Shown here: positions 37,743 through 47,315 of the stretch, piece by piece
Position numbering within the stretch: position 1 is the first letter of the stretch
Layout: every line of letters starts with the position of its first letter
From: Microbacterium sp. H83
Lineage (GTDB): Bacteria > Actinomycetota > Actinomycetes > Actinomycetales > Microbacteriaceae
Reading direction: 5' to 3'
Assembly (NCBI RefSeq): GCF_001650405.1
Contig: NZ_LWCU01000012.1
Span: 62,001 to 126,000 of the forward strand
Length of the DNA: 64,000 nt
Position numbers and translations under genes: made by a program
The notes under the pieces: model-generated
Seen by the model: the letters and a program-made list of their open reading frames with translations, nothing else
Database searches by the model: none
Told to the model about the DNA's origin: nothing

Positions 37743-39130
37743 CCCGGTTCTTGTGGGGAAGCGCTACGGCCGCGTATCAGTGCGAGGGTGCATGGGACGA
37801 GGACGGCAAGGGGAAGTCCAGCTGGGATGTCTTCTGTCACAGCGATCTGAACAACGTCAACCCTGTGACGGGTGACGTCGCCAGCGACCACTATCACCGT
37901 TACGAAGAGGACATCCGCATGATGGCGGAGGGTGGCCAGAACGCGTACCGTTTCTCCATCGCGTGGTCACGTGTCGTTCCCGACGGCACCGGAGATGTGA
38001 ACGAGGCTGCTCTCGAGCACTACTCCCGCGTCGTCGACACCTGCCTTGCTCACGGCGTCGAGCCTCTCGTCACTCTCTATCATTACGACCTGCCTCAGAC
38101 CTTGTTCGCCGCCGGCGGCTGGGAGAATCGCGCCACCATCGACGCGTTCGCTCGCTACGCGACCGTCTGCTTCGACTCTCTCGGCGACCGTGTCTCTCAC
38201 TGGATGACGATCAACGAGCCCGGCTACGAAACACTGTGCTCCTACGCCATCGGCAACTACCCCCCGAACGTGCGCGACCTCGGACGCCGCTGGCACGCGA
38301 TGTACAACCTGATGCTGGCATCGGCGTCAGCGGTCACCGCTTTCCGGGAGGGCGGCTATCCCGGACGGATAGGACTGGTCAGCGACAGCTATCCCGTCCA
38401 CACTCTCGAGAACACGCCGGAATTCGAGCAAGCCGCGCATTTCGCGGATCTGTTCCAGAACCGCTGCGTCAATGACACGGCGATACTCGGGGCGTTCCCC
38501 GCTGAGTTCATGGAGAAGATCGAAGCGGATGGCACAGACATGTCCTTCATCCATGAGGGCGACGAATCCGTCCTGCGGTCCGGAACCATCGACTTCCTCG
38601 GTCTCAACGTCTACGACCGTTTCCTCGTCAAGCCGTACACCACCGGGGAGACCGATCTCCGCGCCAACAACACAGGCGATGCGTCCGGCGAGAACCGGGT
38701 CGTGGTGAAGGACTGGTTCGAGATGGACGAGGACCCGACAACGGAGAAGAATCCGTGGGGCATGGAGATCTACCCGGCCGCCATGTACGAGATCCTCGTC
38801 GAACTCCGCGACCGGTACTCCAACATTCCCGTCATCATCACCGAGAACGGTGTCGGTTACCGCGACGTCGTTGAGAACGGTGAGATCCACGACTCGTATC
38901 GAATCGACTACCTGCGCGGCTTCATCGACGAGATGCAGCGCGCTATCGGAGCCGGTTGCGATGTCCAGGGCTACCTCGTGTGGTCGACCATGGACCTCTA
39001 CAGCTGGATCAACGGCTATGAGAAGAGATACGGCCTCGTCCACGTAGATTTCGACACCCTGGAGCGGACCCCCAAGGACAGCTTCGTCTGGTACGCCAAC
39101 CACATCAGTTCACAAGGAGCCCAAAGATGA
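37739..39130 (+). CDS. GH1 6-phospho-beta-glucosidase
   Basis: A 463-residue (beta/alpha)8 glycosidase. The acid/base Glu is in WMTINEPGY and the nucleophile Glu in VIITENGVGYRD. Near the C-terminus SWINGYEKRYGLVHVDF carries the Ser/Lys/Tyr set that binds the 6-phosphate, which separates phospho-glycosidases from plain beta-glucosidases. It would split the phosphorylated disaccharide delivered by the PTS into glucose-6-phosphate and glucose or an aglycone. Starts at GTG overlapping the HPr stop. Confidence 0.9.
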   Translation: MTRFLWGSATAAYQCEGAWDEDGKGKSSWDVFCHSDLNNVNPVTGDVASDHYHRYEEDIRMMAEGGQNAYRFSIAWSRVVPDGTGDVNEAALEHYSRVVDTCLAHGVEPLVTLYHYDLPQTLFAAGGWENRATIDAFARYATVCFDSLGDRVSHWMTINEPGYETLCSYAIGNYPPNVRDLGRRWHAMYNLMLASASAVTAFREGGYPGRIGLVSDSYPVHTLENTPEFEQAAHFADLFQNRCVNDTAILGAFPAEFMEKIEADGTDMSFIHEGDESVLRSGTIDFLGLNVYDRFLVKPYTTGETDLRANNTGDASGENRVVVKDWFEMDEDPTTEKNPWGMEIYPAAMYEILVELRDRYSNIPVIITENGVGYRDVVENGEIHDSYRIDYLRGFIDEMQRAIGAGCDVQGYLVWSTMDLYSWINGYEKRYGLVHVDFDTLERTPKDSFVWYANHISSQGAQR

Positions 39131-40536
39131 GCGTCATGAACAGGATCACCTCCGGCATCGAGAGGTGGATCGCCCCGGCGGCGAACAAGATCGCGAATCA
39201 GAAGTACATCAAGGTCATCCAGAGCACTTTTCTGACCCTGATCCCCTTCTTCACCATCGGCAGCTTCGCCCTCATCATCATCAGCCCACCCGTGGACTTC
39301 ACCACTCTCGATCCCGGATTCGGCAGGTCGTTCTTCCAAGGGTGGCAGGCGGTCGCCGACTTCACCTACCCGGCGTTGAACGTCATCTATGCCACGACCA
39401 TCGGCGCCATCTCGGTATATGTAGCCGGCGGTCTCGCCTTCTACCTGGCTCGTCACCACAAGATGACCACGTTCATCCCTGTCGCACTGGCGCTGGCGAC
39501 GTTCCTCATCATGGTCGGATTGAACGAGGAAGAAGCGATCGCGTCGCAGTACTTCAGCGGCACGGGCCTGTTCACCGCCATCGTCTCCGGCATCGCAGCG
39601 TTCGAGCTTTACCGGTTCCTCTACGACAAGCGCGTAGGGCGCATCGAGCTCAGCGGCAACGGCGTCCCGCCGGCGCTCAGCGAATCGCTGGCGTCCCTTG
39701 TCCCCATCACCATCGTGCTCGTTGCTGCGGGCGCCGTCGCCGCAGTCACAGAATGGCTTTCAGGCGCTCCGTTTCCCGATCTCATCAGCATCCTCATGGC
39801 GCCGGTCATCGATGGCGTCGACACCATCTGGGCAGTTGTCATCCTCGCCCTCATCGTGATGATCTTGTGGTGGTTCGGCATCCACGACACCGTCGTCACC
39901 GGACCGCTCTCCCCGTTCTTCCTCAGCAACCTCGCCGCCAACTCCGCCGCGTTCGCTGCGGGCACGGCGGCCGTCGCCCTGCCATTCGTGCTCACCGAGC
40001 CCTTCTGGTGGACCTTCATGGCCATCGGCGGCTCGGGGGCGACGCTGGGCCTCGCCTTCCTCGCCGTGTGGAGCAGGTCCAAGCACATCAAGACGGTCGG
40101 TCGGCTGTCCGCCGTTCCCGCGCTGTTCAACATCAACGAACCGTTGATCTTCGGCCTTCCTCTCATGTACAACCCGACCCTGTTCTTCCCGTTCGTGTTC
40201 GTCATGCCCATCAACGGCGGGATCGTGTACGCACTCATGGAATCAGGTTTCATCTCCCGCACGTTCGCTGACGGCGGTTGGAACATGCCATCTCCAGTCG
40301 GCGCTCTCCTCTCCACCCTCGACTGGAAGGCAGCGCTCATCGTCGTCGGGCTCATCCTCCTCGACGTCCTCATCTACTATCCCTTCTTCAAGGTCTACGA
40401 AAAGCAGAAGGTCGCCGAGGAGAAAGCCGACGACGATCCCGCGCCGGCGAACCCCGCCGATGCGGCGGAGCTCGCGAACGAAGCTCCCGACGCAGCCGCC
40501 CCCACCGCCCGAACCGCCGGCACCACGACGGCCTGA
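39127..40536 (+). CDS. PTS cellobiose/lichenan-type EIIC permease
   Basis: A 469-residue EIIC of the Lac/Cel family with about ten membrane helices. Typical stretches are FFTIGSFALII, ILWWFGIHDTVVTGPLSPFF, and the substrate loop with ALFNINEPLIFGLPLMYNP, in which Asn-Glu-Pro is conserved. A 60-residue Ala/Pro/Asp-rich cytosolic tail ends the protein. It transports and phosphorylates a beta-glucoside with the EIIA and EIIB. AAGGAG upstream; ATGA overlap with the glycosidase stop. Confidence 0.92.
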   Translation: MSVMNRITSGIERWIAPAANKIANQKYIKVIQSTFLTLIPFFTIGSFALIIISPPVDFTTLDPGFGRSFFQGWQAVADFTYPALNVIYATTIGAISVYVAGGLAFYLARHHKMTTFIPVALALATFLIMVGLNEEEAIASQYFSGTGLFTAIVSGIAAFELYRFLYDKRVGRIELSGNGVPPALSESLASLVPITIVLVAAGAVAAVTEWLSGAPFPDLISILMAPVIDGVDTIWAVVILALIVMILWWFGIHDTVVTGPLSPFFLSNLAANSAAFAAGTAAVALPFVLTEPFWWTFMAIGGSGATLGLAFLAVWSRSKHIKTVGRLSAVPALFNINEPLIFGLPLMYNPTLFFPFVFVMPINGGIVYALMESGFISRTFADGGWNMPSPVGALLSTLDWKAALIVVGLILLDVLIYYPFFKVYEKQKVAEEKADDDPAPANPADAAELANEAPDAAAPTARTAGTTTA

Positions 40537-40552
40537 GAGAAAGGACAACCCG

Positions 40553-40855
40553 ATGAAACTGCTCCTCGTGTGCAACGCAGGTATGAGCACCGGAATCATG
40601 CAGGTAAAACTGACCCAATCGGCGAACGCCCGCGGGATGGCCACGGAGGTGCTGGCCGTTCCCCTCGTCGAACTCGACGACCACATCGACACCGCCACGG
40701 CCATCCTGCTCGGCCCACAGATCCGATTCGCACTCAATGACGTGCAGAAGAAGGCCCCAGACGGCGTTCCGGTGCTCGTGATCTCGCCCCCGGACTTCGG
40801 CACCATGAACGCCGAAAAGGTCCTCGACGATGTGATGGCGGCCGTCGCGAAGTGA
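40553..40855 (+). CDS. PTS lactose/cellobiose-family EIIB
   Basis: A 100-residue cytosolic EIIB. The phosphocysteine is Cys7 in LLLVCNAGMSTGIM, the typical P-loop-like C-N-x-G-M-S-T motif. The rest follows the cellobiose EIIB fold (AILLGPQIRFALNDVQKKA). It accepts phosphate from EIIA and gives it to the sugar during passage through EIIC. AAAGGA precedes the ATG. Confidence 0.94.
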   Translation: MKLLLVCNAGMSTGIMQVKLTQSANARGMATEVLAVPLVELDDHIDTATAILLGPQIRFALNDVQKKAPDGVPVLVISPPDFGTMNAEKVLDDVMAAVAK

Positions 40856-40862
40856 ATGCGAG

Positions 40863-41912
40863 GTGGGAGGAGCGGCCTCCGACATCAAAGCGCGCTCCTC
40901 TCACCGCCCCGGAGAACTCTTGCTGACCATCGGAACTGTCGGCACCAGTCGGATCGCCGGTGAACTCGCCCTCGCAGCCGCCGCGGTCGGCGGTGTCTCA
41001 GTCCGCACCGCGTTTTCGCGAGACCAGGGACGCGCTGAAGACTTCGCCCGAGAGCACAACATCGCCAAGGCGGTCTCCACACCCCGCGAGTTGTGGGATG
41101 ACAGCGGTCTCGACGCCGTATACATCGCCACACCGAACAGCACGCACGAGCGGTGGGTGTGCGATGCACTGGATGCCGGAAAGCACGTCCTTGTTGAGAA
41201 GCCCGCCGTATCCCGCTCCGCGAGTTTCGTTGCTCTTGCGCAGTGGGCGTCGGCCCATGACCTCGTGCTGATGGAGGCAATGCGATCCGTCTACGAGCCG
41301 GGGTTCGACCTCATCGAGGAGTGGCTCAGCGTCATCGGGCCGGTCCGCCACGTGTCATTCGCGCTGTGCCAGCGGTCCTCCCGGTACGACAAGGTGCTTG
41401 CCGGCGAAAAACCCGCGATCTTCGACCCGGAGCTCGGTGGGGGTGCGTTGCGAGATCTCGGCGTCTATCCCATCGCAGCCCTCATACGACTGTTCGGTGA
41501 GCCGTCGGACGCCATCGGTCGGACCTTCTCACTACCCACCGGAGCTGACGGAGTGGGAACGGCGCTTCTGACGTACCCGGAATTCATCGCCGAGGTCACC
41601 TACTCCAAGATCACAGCGTCGCGACGACCAAGTGAGATACAGGGTGAGCGGGGCAGGGTGCTCATCGACCAAATCGACCAGCCTCGGGAGATCGTGCTGG
41701 CTGCGAGCGGTCGACCACCTGTCCGGCGGATCGTGGATCTTCCGCCCAGTGACTTGCGTCCGGTTCTCAGGCGATTCCGTGACCTCGTCGGCGGCGACCG
41801 CGACGCGGGTCGCGACCAGCGAGCGACAGCGGCGACATTGGCAGTCGTCGAACAGGTCGCGCGCTCATGGGTGGATGTAGTTGAGCATTTCGCTCATCGG
41901 GGGCGAGCCTGA
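40863..41912 (+). CDS. Gfo/Idh/MocA-family oxidoreductase
   Basis: A 349-residue NAD(P)-dependent sugar oxidoreductase. The N-terminal Rossmann motif is degenerate at the very start (IGTVGTSRIAGELALAAAAV), followed by the diagnostic VYIATPNSTHERWVCDALDAGKHVLVEKPAV. The active-site region is GGGALRDLGVYPIAALI. GTG 40863 is the annotated start; GTG gives a 19-residue lead, and a TTG at 40921 close to the Rossmann strand is possible. It ends the PTS operon and may oxidise or epimerise the liberated sugar. Confidence 0.85.
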   Translation: MGGAASDIKARSSHRPGELLLTIGTVGTSRIAGELALAAAAVGGVSVRTAFSRDQGRAEDFAREHNIAKAVSTPRELWDDSGLDAVYIATPNSTHERWVCDALDAGKHVLVEKPAVSRSASFVALAQWASAHDLVLMEAMRSVYEPGFDLIEEWLSVIGPVRHVSFALCQRSSRYDKVLAGEKPAIFDPELGGGALRDLGVYPIAALIRLFGEPSDAIGRTFSLPTGADGVGTALLTYPEFIAEVTYSKITASRRPSEIQGERGRVLIDQIDQPREIVLAASGRPPVRRIVDLPPSDLRPVLRRFRDLVGGDRDAGRDQRATAATLAVVEQVARSWVDVVEHFAHRGRA

Positions 41913-41988
41913 GTCCGCGTCACAATCTGCGCGAGGAGCGGCCGCAGATCTCATGCCGACAGATTCAGCAGCCCCTGGTCCTTTGCAC

Positions 41989-42366
41989 TCAGTCGTCAGT
42001 CGAGTTCGGGGTGAGGTGAGAAATCATGTCGGCAAGGAGCTGCAATACATCGCTGTTAAACAGCTCGTACCGGATGTTGCGCCCGTCGCGAGTTCCAGCG
42101 ACCAGGCCGAGCTCACGGAGTAGTTTGAGGTGATTCGAGACGGCGGTCTGGCCAGCTCCCACAGCTTCGCACAGCTCACCGACCGTGAGTGGCGAGTACA
42201 TAACGGCGCTGAGAATTCGTAGACGCACGGGCGAAGCGAAGCCCTGAATGATCTCGGACAATCGAACGGAGTCGACGGGAGACAGCATGCTCTCGGCCGT
42301 CGACGCTGTCCCGCTTTCCACGGTGAAGAGTCTATGTTGACGACACTCCGCCACGTGGCGACACAT
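41989..42366 (-). CDS. ArsR-family regulator with Cys/His N-terminus
   Basis: A 125-residue winged-helix protein: ASPVRLRILSAVMYSPLTVGELCEAVGAGQTAVSNHLKLLRELGLVAGTRDGRNIRYELF. The N-terminal arm MCRHVAECRQH offers two Cys and two His for a metal, as in SmtB/ZiaR-like sensors. No metal exporter lies beside it on the same strand. A 7-6-7 dyad overlaps its start codon, so it is probably autoregulated. Its nearest neighbour on the other strand is the M23 peptidase gene. Confidence 0.8.
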   Translation of the reverse strand: MCRHVAECRQHRLFTVESGTASTAESMLSPVDSVRLSEIIQGFASPVRLRILSAVMYSPLTVGELCEAVGAGQTAVSNHLKLLRELGLVAGTRDGRNIRYELFNSDVLQLLADMISHLTPNSTDD

Positions 42367-42382
42367 CAGAGAACGCTGATGT
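42363..42382. promoter_or_regulatory. ACATCAG-N6-CTGATGT dyad over ArsR start
   Basis: A perfect inverted repeat with 7-bp arms and a 6-bp spacer overlaps the ATG (42364-42366, minus strand) of the ArsR gene. The position and symmetry match ArsR-family operators and imply autorepression. It may also act on the divergent M23 peptidase gene. Confidence 0.55.
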
Positions 42383-42497
42383 ATTTTTGCGTCGTGACCA
42401 TCGACCCCATACGCCCGGGCCACTCCACTCCGACCGTTGTCGCGGACGCGTTCAGCCGACGCGTCCCCGACGCTGACCTCGAGGATACGAGCTGTTC

Positions 42498-43862
42498 ATG
42501 AGCACCACCCCAGACGAGGCTGAGCGTGCCGCCTTGGCTGCTTCCGATGATTGCGGCTGTGGTCCGACAGCGGCTGAGAGGGAACAGTTCTGGAACCGGC
42601 CGATCGGCCGTCGCAGCCTTTTCGGGCTCGGCGCGATGAGCGTCGTCGCTCTCGCCGCCTTCGGCATCGGCTCTGGTGTGTCGGCCGCATACGCCGCCAC
42701 GTATCCCTCCTGGGACGACGTGCAGCGCGCCAAAGACAACGAGGCAGCGAAGGGCGCTGAGCTTCAACGCATCCAGGGACTCATACAGTCGTTGAAGCAG
42801 AATGTCGCTGATACACAAGCCGCGGCTCAGGCGACGTCGGATGAGTTCTACACGGCGCAGCAGGAGTACTTCGGCGCGATCACCGTTGCCGACGAACTGC
42901 AGGCGCAGGCTGATGAGCAGGCTGTGATCGCGGAGGAGGCATCTCGCAAAGCCGGCCAGCTCGCGGCTCAGCTCTACCGGAACGGCGGTGACGATACAGC
43001 GCTGCAGCTCTTCTTCTCGGGCTCGGCGGCCGAATCGGATGAACTCCTGTCCCGGCTGGGAACGCTCGACAAGTTCATGCAACACAATCGTGCTGTCTAT
43101 GACGACGCGATCTCATCCAAGAACGCGGCTCAGTCCCTCTCGGATCAGGCGGCGGTCGCGCGTGACGAGCGCGACCGCCTTCAGCAGGTCGCGGAGCAGA
43201 AGATGATCGCGGCCCAGGATGCGGCGGACGCCGCCCAGGCCGCACTGGACGAGCAGACCGCATATCTCGGAACGTTGGAGGCCCAGCTGGCTGCGCTCCA
43301 AGACACCACGGCCCAGACGGTCGCGGGGTATCAAGCCGGCGTCGCTGCGCGTGCCGCGGAGGAGAAGGCGCGCCGTGAGCGCGAGGCCGCCGAAGCCGCA
43401 GCCAACAGCGGGGGCAGCAGCGGCGGGGGCGGTCAGGCCGGATCGGGTGGGTGGGTACGACCACACGGCGGTGCGCGCAGCTCGAGTTATGGACCACGGA
43501 CTCCCATCTGCGGCTCTCGGGGCTGCTCGTCGAGTTATCACTATGGCGCCGACCTGGCGAACGGATGTGGCGCGGCCATCTACGCCGCCAACTCGGGGAC
43601 GGTCGACTACGCGGGTGCCAACGGGAACTACGGCAACTACGTGCGCATTCAGCACGGCGGGGGCGTCAGCTCCGGCTACGCGCACATCAAGCCCGGCGGG
43701 ATCGCCGTTCGCCGTGGCCAGTGGGTGGAGTCCGGGCAGATCATCGCATACGCCGGTGACACCGGTCGTTCCTTCGGCTGCCACCTGCACTTCGAGGTGT
43801 ACATCAACGGCGGCTACACGAACCCGGTGCGCTTCATGGAGGACCGCGGCGTCTACGTATGA
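42498..43862 (+). CDS. Tat-exported M23 (LytM) peptidase with coiled coil
   Basis: A 454-residue exported murein hydrolase or amidase activator. A twin-arginine signal is seen (GRRSLFGLG, Arg38-Arg39, then a hydrophobic stretch to AYA). A long coiled coil of about 230 residues follows, then a Gly/Ser linker and a LytM domain with zinc ligands in YHYGADL and CHLHFEV. The architecture is that of EnvC/RipA-like cell-division hydrolases. Note the Cys/Gly cluster DDCGCGP before the signal. The Tat route agrees with the tatAC genes on this replicon. Confidence 0.85.
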   Translation: MSTTPDEAERAALAASDDCGCGPTAAEREQFWNRPIGRRSLFGLGAMSVVALAAFGIGSGVSAAYAATYPSWDDVQRAKDNEAAKGAELQRIQGLIQSLKQNVADTQAAAQATSDEFYTAQQEYFGAITVADELQAQADEQAVIAEEASRKAGQLAAQLYRNGGDDTALQLFFSGSAAESDELLSRLGTLDKFMQHNRAVYDDAISSKNAAQSLSDQAAVARDERDRLQQVAEQKMIAAQDAADAAQAALDEQTAYLGTLEAQLAALQDTTAQTVAGYQAGVAARAAEEKARREREAAEAAANSGGSSGGGGQAGSGGWVRPHGGARSSSYGPRTPICGSRGCSSSYHYGADLANGCGAAIYAANSGTVDYAGANGNYGNYVRIQHGGGVSSGYAHIKPGGIAVRRGQWVESGQIIAYAGDTGRSFGCHLHFEVYINGGYTNPVRFMEDRGVYV

Positions 43863-43883
43863 CGAACGCCGCGGCCCCGCCTG

Positions 43884-44882
43884 TCAGGAGGTGAGCCCGG
43901 AATACGAGTGGAGGCCGGGGAAATAGATGTTCACGATCGTGAAGTTGAACAGCACGGCTGCGAATCCGACGATCGACAACCAGGCCGATCTGGAACCGCG
44001 CCATCCCCGAGTCGCCCTGGCGTGGATGTATCCCGCATAGAGAACCCAGATCACGAAAGTCCACACCTCTTTGACGTCGAATCCCCAGTAGCGCCCCCAC
44101 GAATCGTTCGCCCAGATCGCTCCGGCGATGAGTGTGAAGCTCCAGAACATGAATCCGACGATGGTGAACCGGTAGGCCAGAGTCTCGAGAGTCTCCGCCG
44201 AGGGGATCGTGGTGAGGAAGCGGGGGGATTTCTTCGCCTTGCGCATCACCGAGTCGGCCGCCAGAAGGCGCTCACGACGACCCTGCATGAGCTGCGTGAC
44301 CGACACTCCGCAGGCGAGCGCGAACAACGCCGTGGCGAGTGAGGCGACGAAGACGTGGATCACGAGCCAGATGCTCTTCAGCGGGTCCATCAATGGGGCC
44401 ACCTCGACATAGAAACCGAGTGTCGCGCCGCCGAGGAGCAGCACGATCATGCCGAGAAGGAAGGCTCCGAGGAAACGCAGGTCGTACAACCGCAGCACCA
44501 CGAGGTAGACGGCGACGATGAGAAGCGTCCCCGTGAGCGCGAACTCGTACATGTTGGCCCAGGGAACACGTTCGGCGGCGATACCGCGGCCGAGCGTTCC
44601 ACCGAGGTGGAACAGGAATGCGAGAACGGTCAGCGATGTCCCGATCCGGGCCCAGACCCGGCGTGGTGAGTGCGCGTCGCTCCCGGCGCTCGCAGGGGGT
44701 GCGGGCTCCGGCGAATCGCCTCTGTTCCCGCCAGCGGCGACCAATGTTCGCGCCGGCGCAGAGGTCGACACCGCACTGCGTTGCGCGAGATCGATGGTGT
44801 ACGCCGCGAAGGCGAGAACGTACGTGGCAATCGCCGTCCAGACGAGGAGGAGGGAGATGCCGTCAAGGCTGAGATCGGTCAT
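43884..44882 (-). CDS. ccsB: cytochrome c biogenesis protein CcsB/ResC
   Basis: A 332-residue membrane protein with about eight helices, the heme-handling half of the system II synthetase. The WWD-type motif is WANDSWGRYWGFDVKEVWTF near residue 260, and flanking His residues (FLFHLGG, VIHVFVAS, LHSYSG) can bind heme. With ResB it carries heme across the membrane and joins it to CxxCH of apocytochrome c. Its start overlaps the resB stop by ATGA. Last gene of the minus-strand run. Confidence 0.92.
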   Translation of the reverse strand: MTDLSLDGISLLLVWTAIATYVLAFAAYTIDLAQRSAVSTSAPARTLVAAGGNRGDSPEPAPPASAGSDAHSPRRVWARIGTSLTVLAFLFHLGGTLGRGIAAERVPWANMYEFALTGTLLIVAVYLVVLRLYDLRFLGAFLLGMIVLLLGGATLGFYVEVAPLMDPLKSIWLVIHVFVASLATALFALACGVSVTQLMQGRRERLLAADSVMRKAKKSPRFLTTIPSAETLETLAYRFTIVGFMFWSFTLIAGAIWANDSWGRYWGFDVKEVWTFVIWVLYAGYIHARATRGWRGSRSAWLSIVGFAAVLFNFTIVNIYFPGLHSYSGLTS

Positions 44883-46588
44883 GACGGGGTCCTTTCGGTG
44901 GAGTCGTGGGAATGGTCTGTGTCGTCAGCGGGTGCGGGTCGTGCGTCGACCGAAGTCGAGTGTCGGCGTGCGAGTTCATCGATGGCGCGCTGCAACGTCG
45001 GGTCGTCCCCTCGTGCGAGGCCCGCGTACTCGACGCGCACGCCGTCTTCCACTGCGCGCGCTTTCACCCATACACGTCGCCGTGGTACGAACAGTCCGGC
45101 GAACAAGCCGGCCATCGCGATGACGGAGAAGACGAGCACTCCCCCGCTGCTGGGATCCTGTTGAATCTGCAGCGACGCGAATCGCTTCACCGGTTGCATC
45201 TCCTCGTCGATCTCCCAGGTCACAGATCCCCACCCGTTCGGGAGGTCGACAGTGTCCCCGGGACGGAGCTCCAGCGATTCGACACCGCTGTCGCCTCCGG
45301 TCTCCTGGTCGAGACCGCTCACGTCGAGGGTGTAGACGGAGCGCGGCGTGCCGTCGTCGATTCCGAGATCGCCGCTGAAGACGTTGAACGTGAGTACCGG
45401 GTCCACGACATCGGGATAGATCGATGTGAATGCTCCGGACGGGAGGGTTCCCTGGGTGGGGTAGAAGAAGCCGACGAGCCCGATCTGCTTCGGCAAGCCA
45501 TCCGGGATCTTGATGATGCCCAGCGACGTCATGTTCGAGTCCTGTGGGAGGAACGGCTGCGACTCGCTGAAGACGATGTCGCCGTCGCCGTTCTTCACAG
45601 TGAGCGTCGGAGCATACCCGTTTCCGAGCAGGTAGATGCGGTCGTTCGCGACGGTGATCGGATAGTTCACCCGCACGCTCTGCTCGCTGTCCTCCTGCCC
45701 CGGCTGACGGACGGTGACCTGCGCATCGAAGTTCTCGGCCTGGCCCGCGCCGGGGGTGCCCGGCAGTCGATAGGCCACCCGGAAGTCGTCGAGCGTGAGC
45801 GAGTACGGAACGAGACCGGCGCCGTCGACGAAACGCCCCGGGTTGAACGACGAGTAGTCACTGAGAGCGTTGACGAAGGTCGTTCCTTCGACGACGACGC
45901 GCTGACCGGTATAAGCGAATGATCCGCCGACGGCGACAGAGACGAGAACTCCCACCAGCGCGACGTGGAAGACGAGATTGCCCGTCTCCCGGAGGTAGCC
46001 CCGCTCAGCCGAGACGGAGAAGGAACCTCGCTGGTCGTAGCGTTCGACGCGATAGCCGGACCGGCTCAGCATGTCGGAGGCCGTGGCGATGACACGCTCC
46101 GCATCGTCACCGTCCGCGGCGACCACCAGTTCGCGATGGGCGGGAAGTCGCGACAGCCGCGACGGTGTCCGCGGGGGACGCGAGCGCAGCGCGACATAGT
46201 GATGCTTCGCGCGTGGGATGACGCAGCCGATCAGCGATAGGAACAGCAGAAGGTGGATGGCGGAGAACCACGGTGAGATGTAGACGTCGAACAGTCCGAG
46301 GGCGTCTGCCAGAGGAAACATCTCGGGATTGTTCCGCCGCCATTGCACGACGCCGTTCGGGTCTGCGCTGCGCTGCGGGAACAGAGAGCCCGGGATGGCA
46401 GCGATGGCCAGCAGAAGCAGAAGCAGCAGTGCGGTGCGCATGCTCGTCAGTTGGGTCCACCCCCAACGCAGCCATCCGACGACGCTGAGTGAAGGGTTGG
46501 TCACCTCCGCCGCAGCGGCGGTCTCAGCGTGGTCGCTTGGTCGGAGCGGATCGCTTGCGGTGTGGGAGTCAGAGCGGGAGCGGGACAT
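44879..46588 (-). CDS. resB: cytochrome c biogenesis protein ResB
   Basis: A 569-residue protein with three membrane helices in the first 220 residues (TALLLLLLLAIAAIPGSLFPQRS; IHLLLFLSLIGCVIPRAKHH; LVFHVALVGVLVSVAVGGSFAY), a large extracytoplasmic domain and a last helix near residue 500. The His in GNLVFHVALVG is the conserved heme-interacting one. It works with CcsB. The gene overlaps ccdA by 20 nt. Confidence 0.93.
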   Translation of the reverse strand: MSRSRSDSHTASDPLRPSDHAETAAAAEVTNPSLSVVGWLRWGWTQLTSMRTALLLLLLLAIAAIPGSLFPQRSADPNGVVQWRRNNPEMFPLADALGLFDVYISPWFSAIHLLLFLSLIGCVIPRAKHHYVALRSRPPRTPSRLSRLPAHRELVVAADGDDAERVIATASDMLSRSGYRVERYDQRGSFSVSAERGYLRETGNLVFHVALVGVLVSVAVGGSFAYTGQRVVVEGTTFVNALSDYSSFNPGRFVDGAGLVPYSLTLDDFRVAYRLPGTPGAGQAENFDAQVTVRQPGQEDSEQSVRVNYPITVANDRIYLLGNGYAPTLTVKNGDGDIVFSESQPFLPQDSNMTSLGIIKIPDGLPKQIGLVGFFYPTQGTLPSGAFTSIYPDVVDPVLTFNVFSGDLGIDDGTPRSVYTLDVSGLDQETGGDSGVESLELRPGDTVDLPNGWGSVTWEIDEEMQPVKRFASLQIQQDPSSGGVLVFSVIAMAGLFAGLFVPRRRVWVKARAVEDGVRVEYAGLARGDDPTLQRAIDELARRHSTSVDARPAPADDTDHSHDSTERTPS

Positions 46589-47315
46589 TGATGATCACCT
46601 GCTGAAGTTGGGACATGAGTGACGTCCACGCCCCAGAGACCATGAGGATCCCGAGGGCGATGAGCATCGCTCCACCGATGAGATTGAGAGCGCGGACATG
46701 GCGTCGGAGGAACGCCACGGACGAGGACGCCCATCCCCACCCCGCCGCGAGGATCAGGAAGGGGATGCCCAGACCGAGCGAGTACGCGAGACCGAGCAGG
46801 CCCGCTCGTGCCGGGTCGCCGAGGTTCCAGGACATCGAGATGATGGCCGCGAGTGTCGGTCCGATGCAGGGCGTCCACCCGACGCCGAGCGCGAACCCCA
46901 GAAGCGGAGCTCCGACGAGACCGGCCCGGTTGCCGAGACGGAGGCGCACGGATCGCTGGGCGATGTTGAAGACTCCGATGAAGACGAGTCCCATGACGAT
47001 GATGATCGCCCCGAACACGCGCGTGAGGATGTCCGCGTATCGCAGCAGGACGAATCCGAATGTCCCTCCGAGGATGGTCACCACCACGAAGACCACGGTG
47101 AAGCCCGCGATGAACAAGGTGACCCCCAGCATCAACCGGCGGCGTGCCGGACTGCGGCTCCCCGTGCCGGGCGGGATCGTTCCGCCGAGATACCCGAGAT
47201 ATCCCGGGACGAGCGGCAGCACGCATGGGGAGACGAAGGAGACGAGTCCCGCGAGGAGGGCGACGGGGAGCGCGAGCCAGAGAGCGCCGTCGACGATGAG
47301 TGCACCGGGACTCAC
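46569..47315 (-). CDS. ccdA: thiol-disulfide reductant carrier CcdA
   Basis: A 248-residue six-helix protein. The redox Cys pair lies in FVSPCVLPLVPGYL (helix 1) and GWTPCIGPTLAA (helix 4). It moves electrons from cytosolic thioredoxin to the extracytoplasmic TlpA/ResA protein so that apocytochrome c (or metal-binding thiols) stay reduced. The GTG overlaps the TlpA stop by GTGA. Confidence 0.94.
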   Translation of the reverse strand: MSPGALIVDGALWLALPVALLAGLVSFVSPCVLPLVPGYLGYLGGTIPPGTGSRSPARRRLMLGVTLFIAGFTVVFVVVTILGGTFGFVLLRYADILTRVFGAIIIVMGLVFIGVFNIAQRSVRLRLGNRAGLVGAPLLGFALGVGWTPCIGPTLAAIISMSWNLGDPARAGLLGLAYSLGLGIPFLILAAGWGWASSSVAFLRRHVRALNLIGGAMLIALGILMVSGAWTSLMSQLQQVIINVPLPL

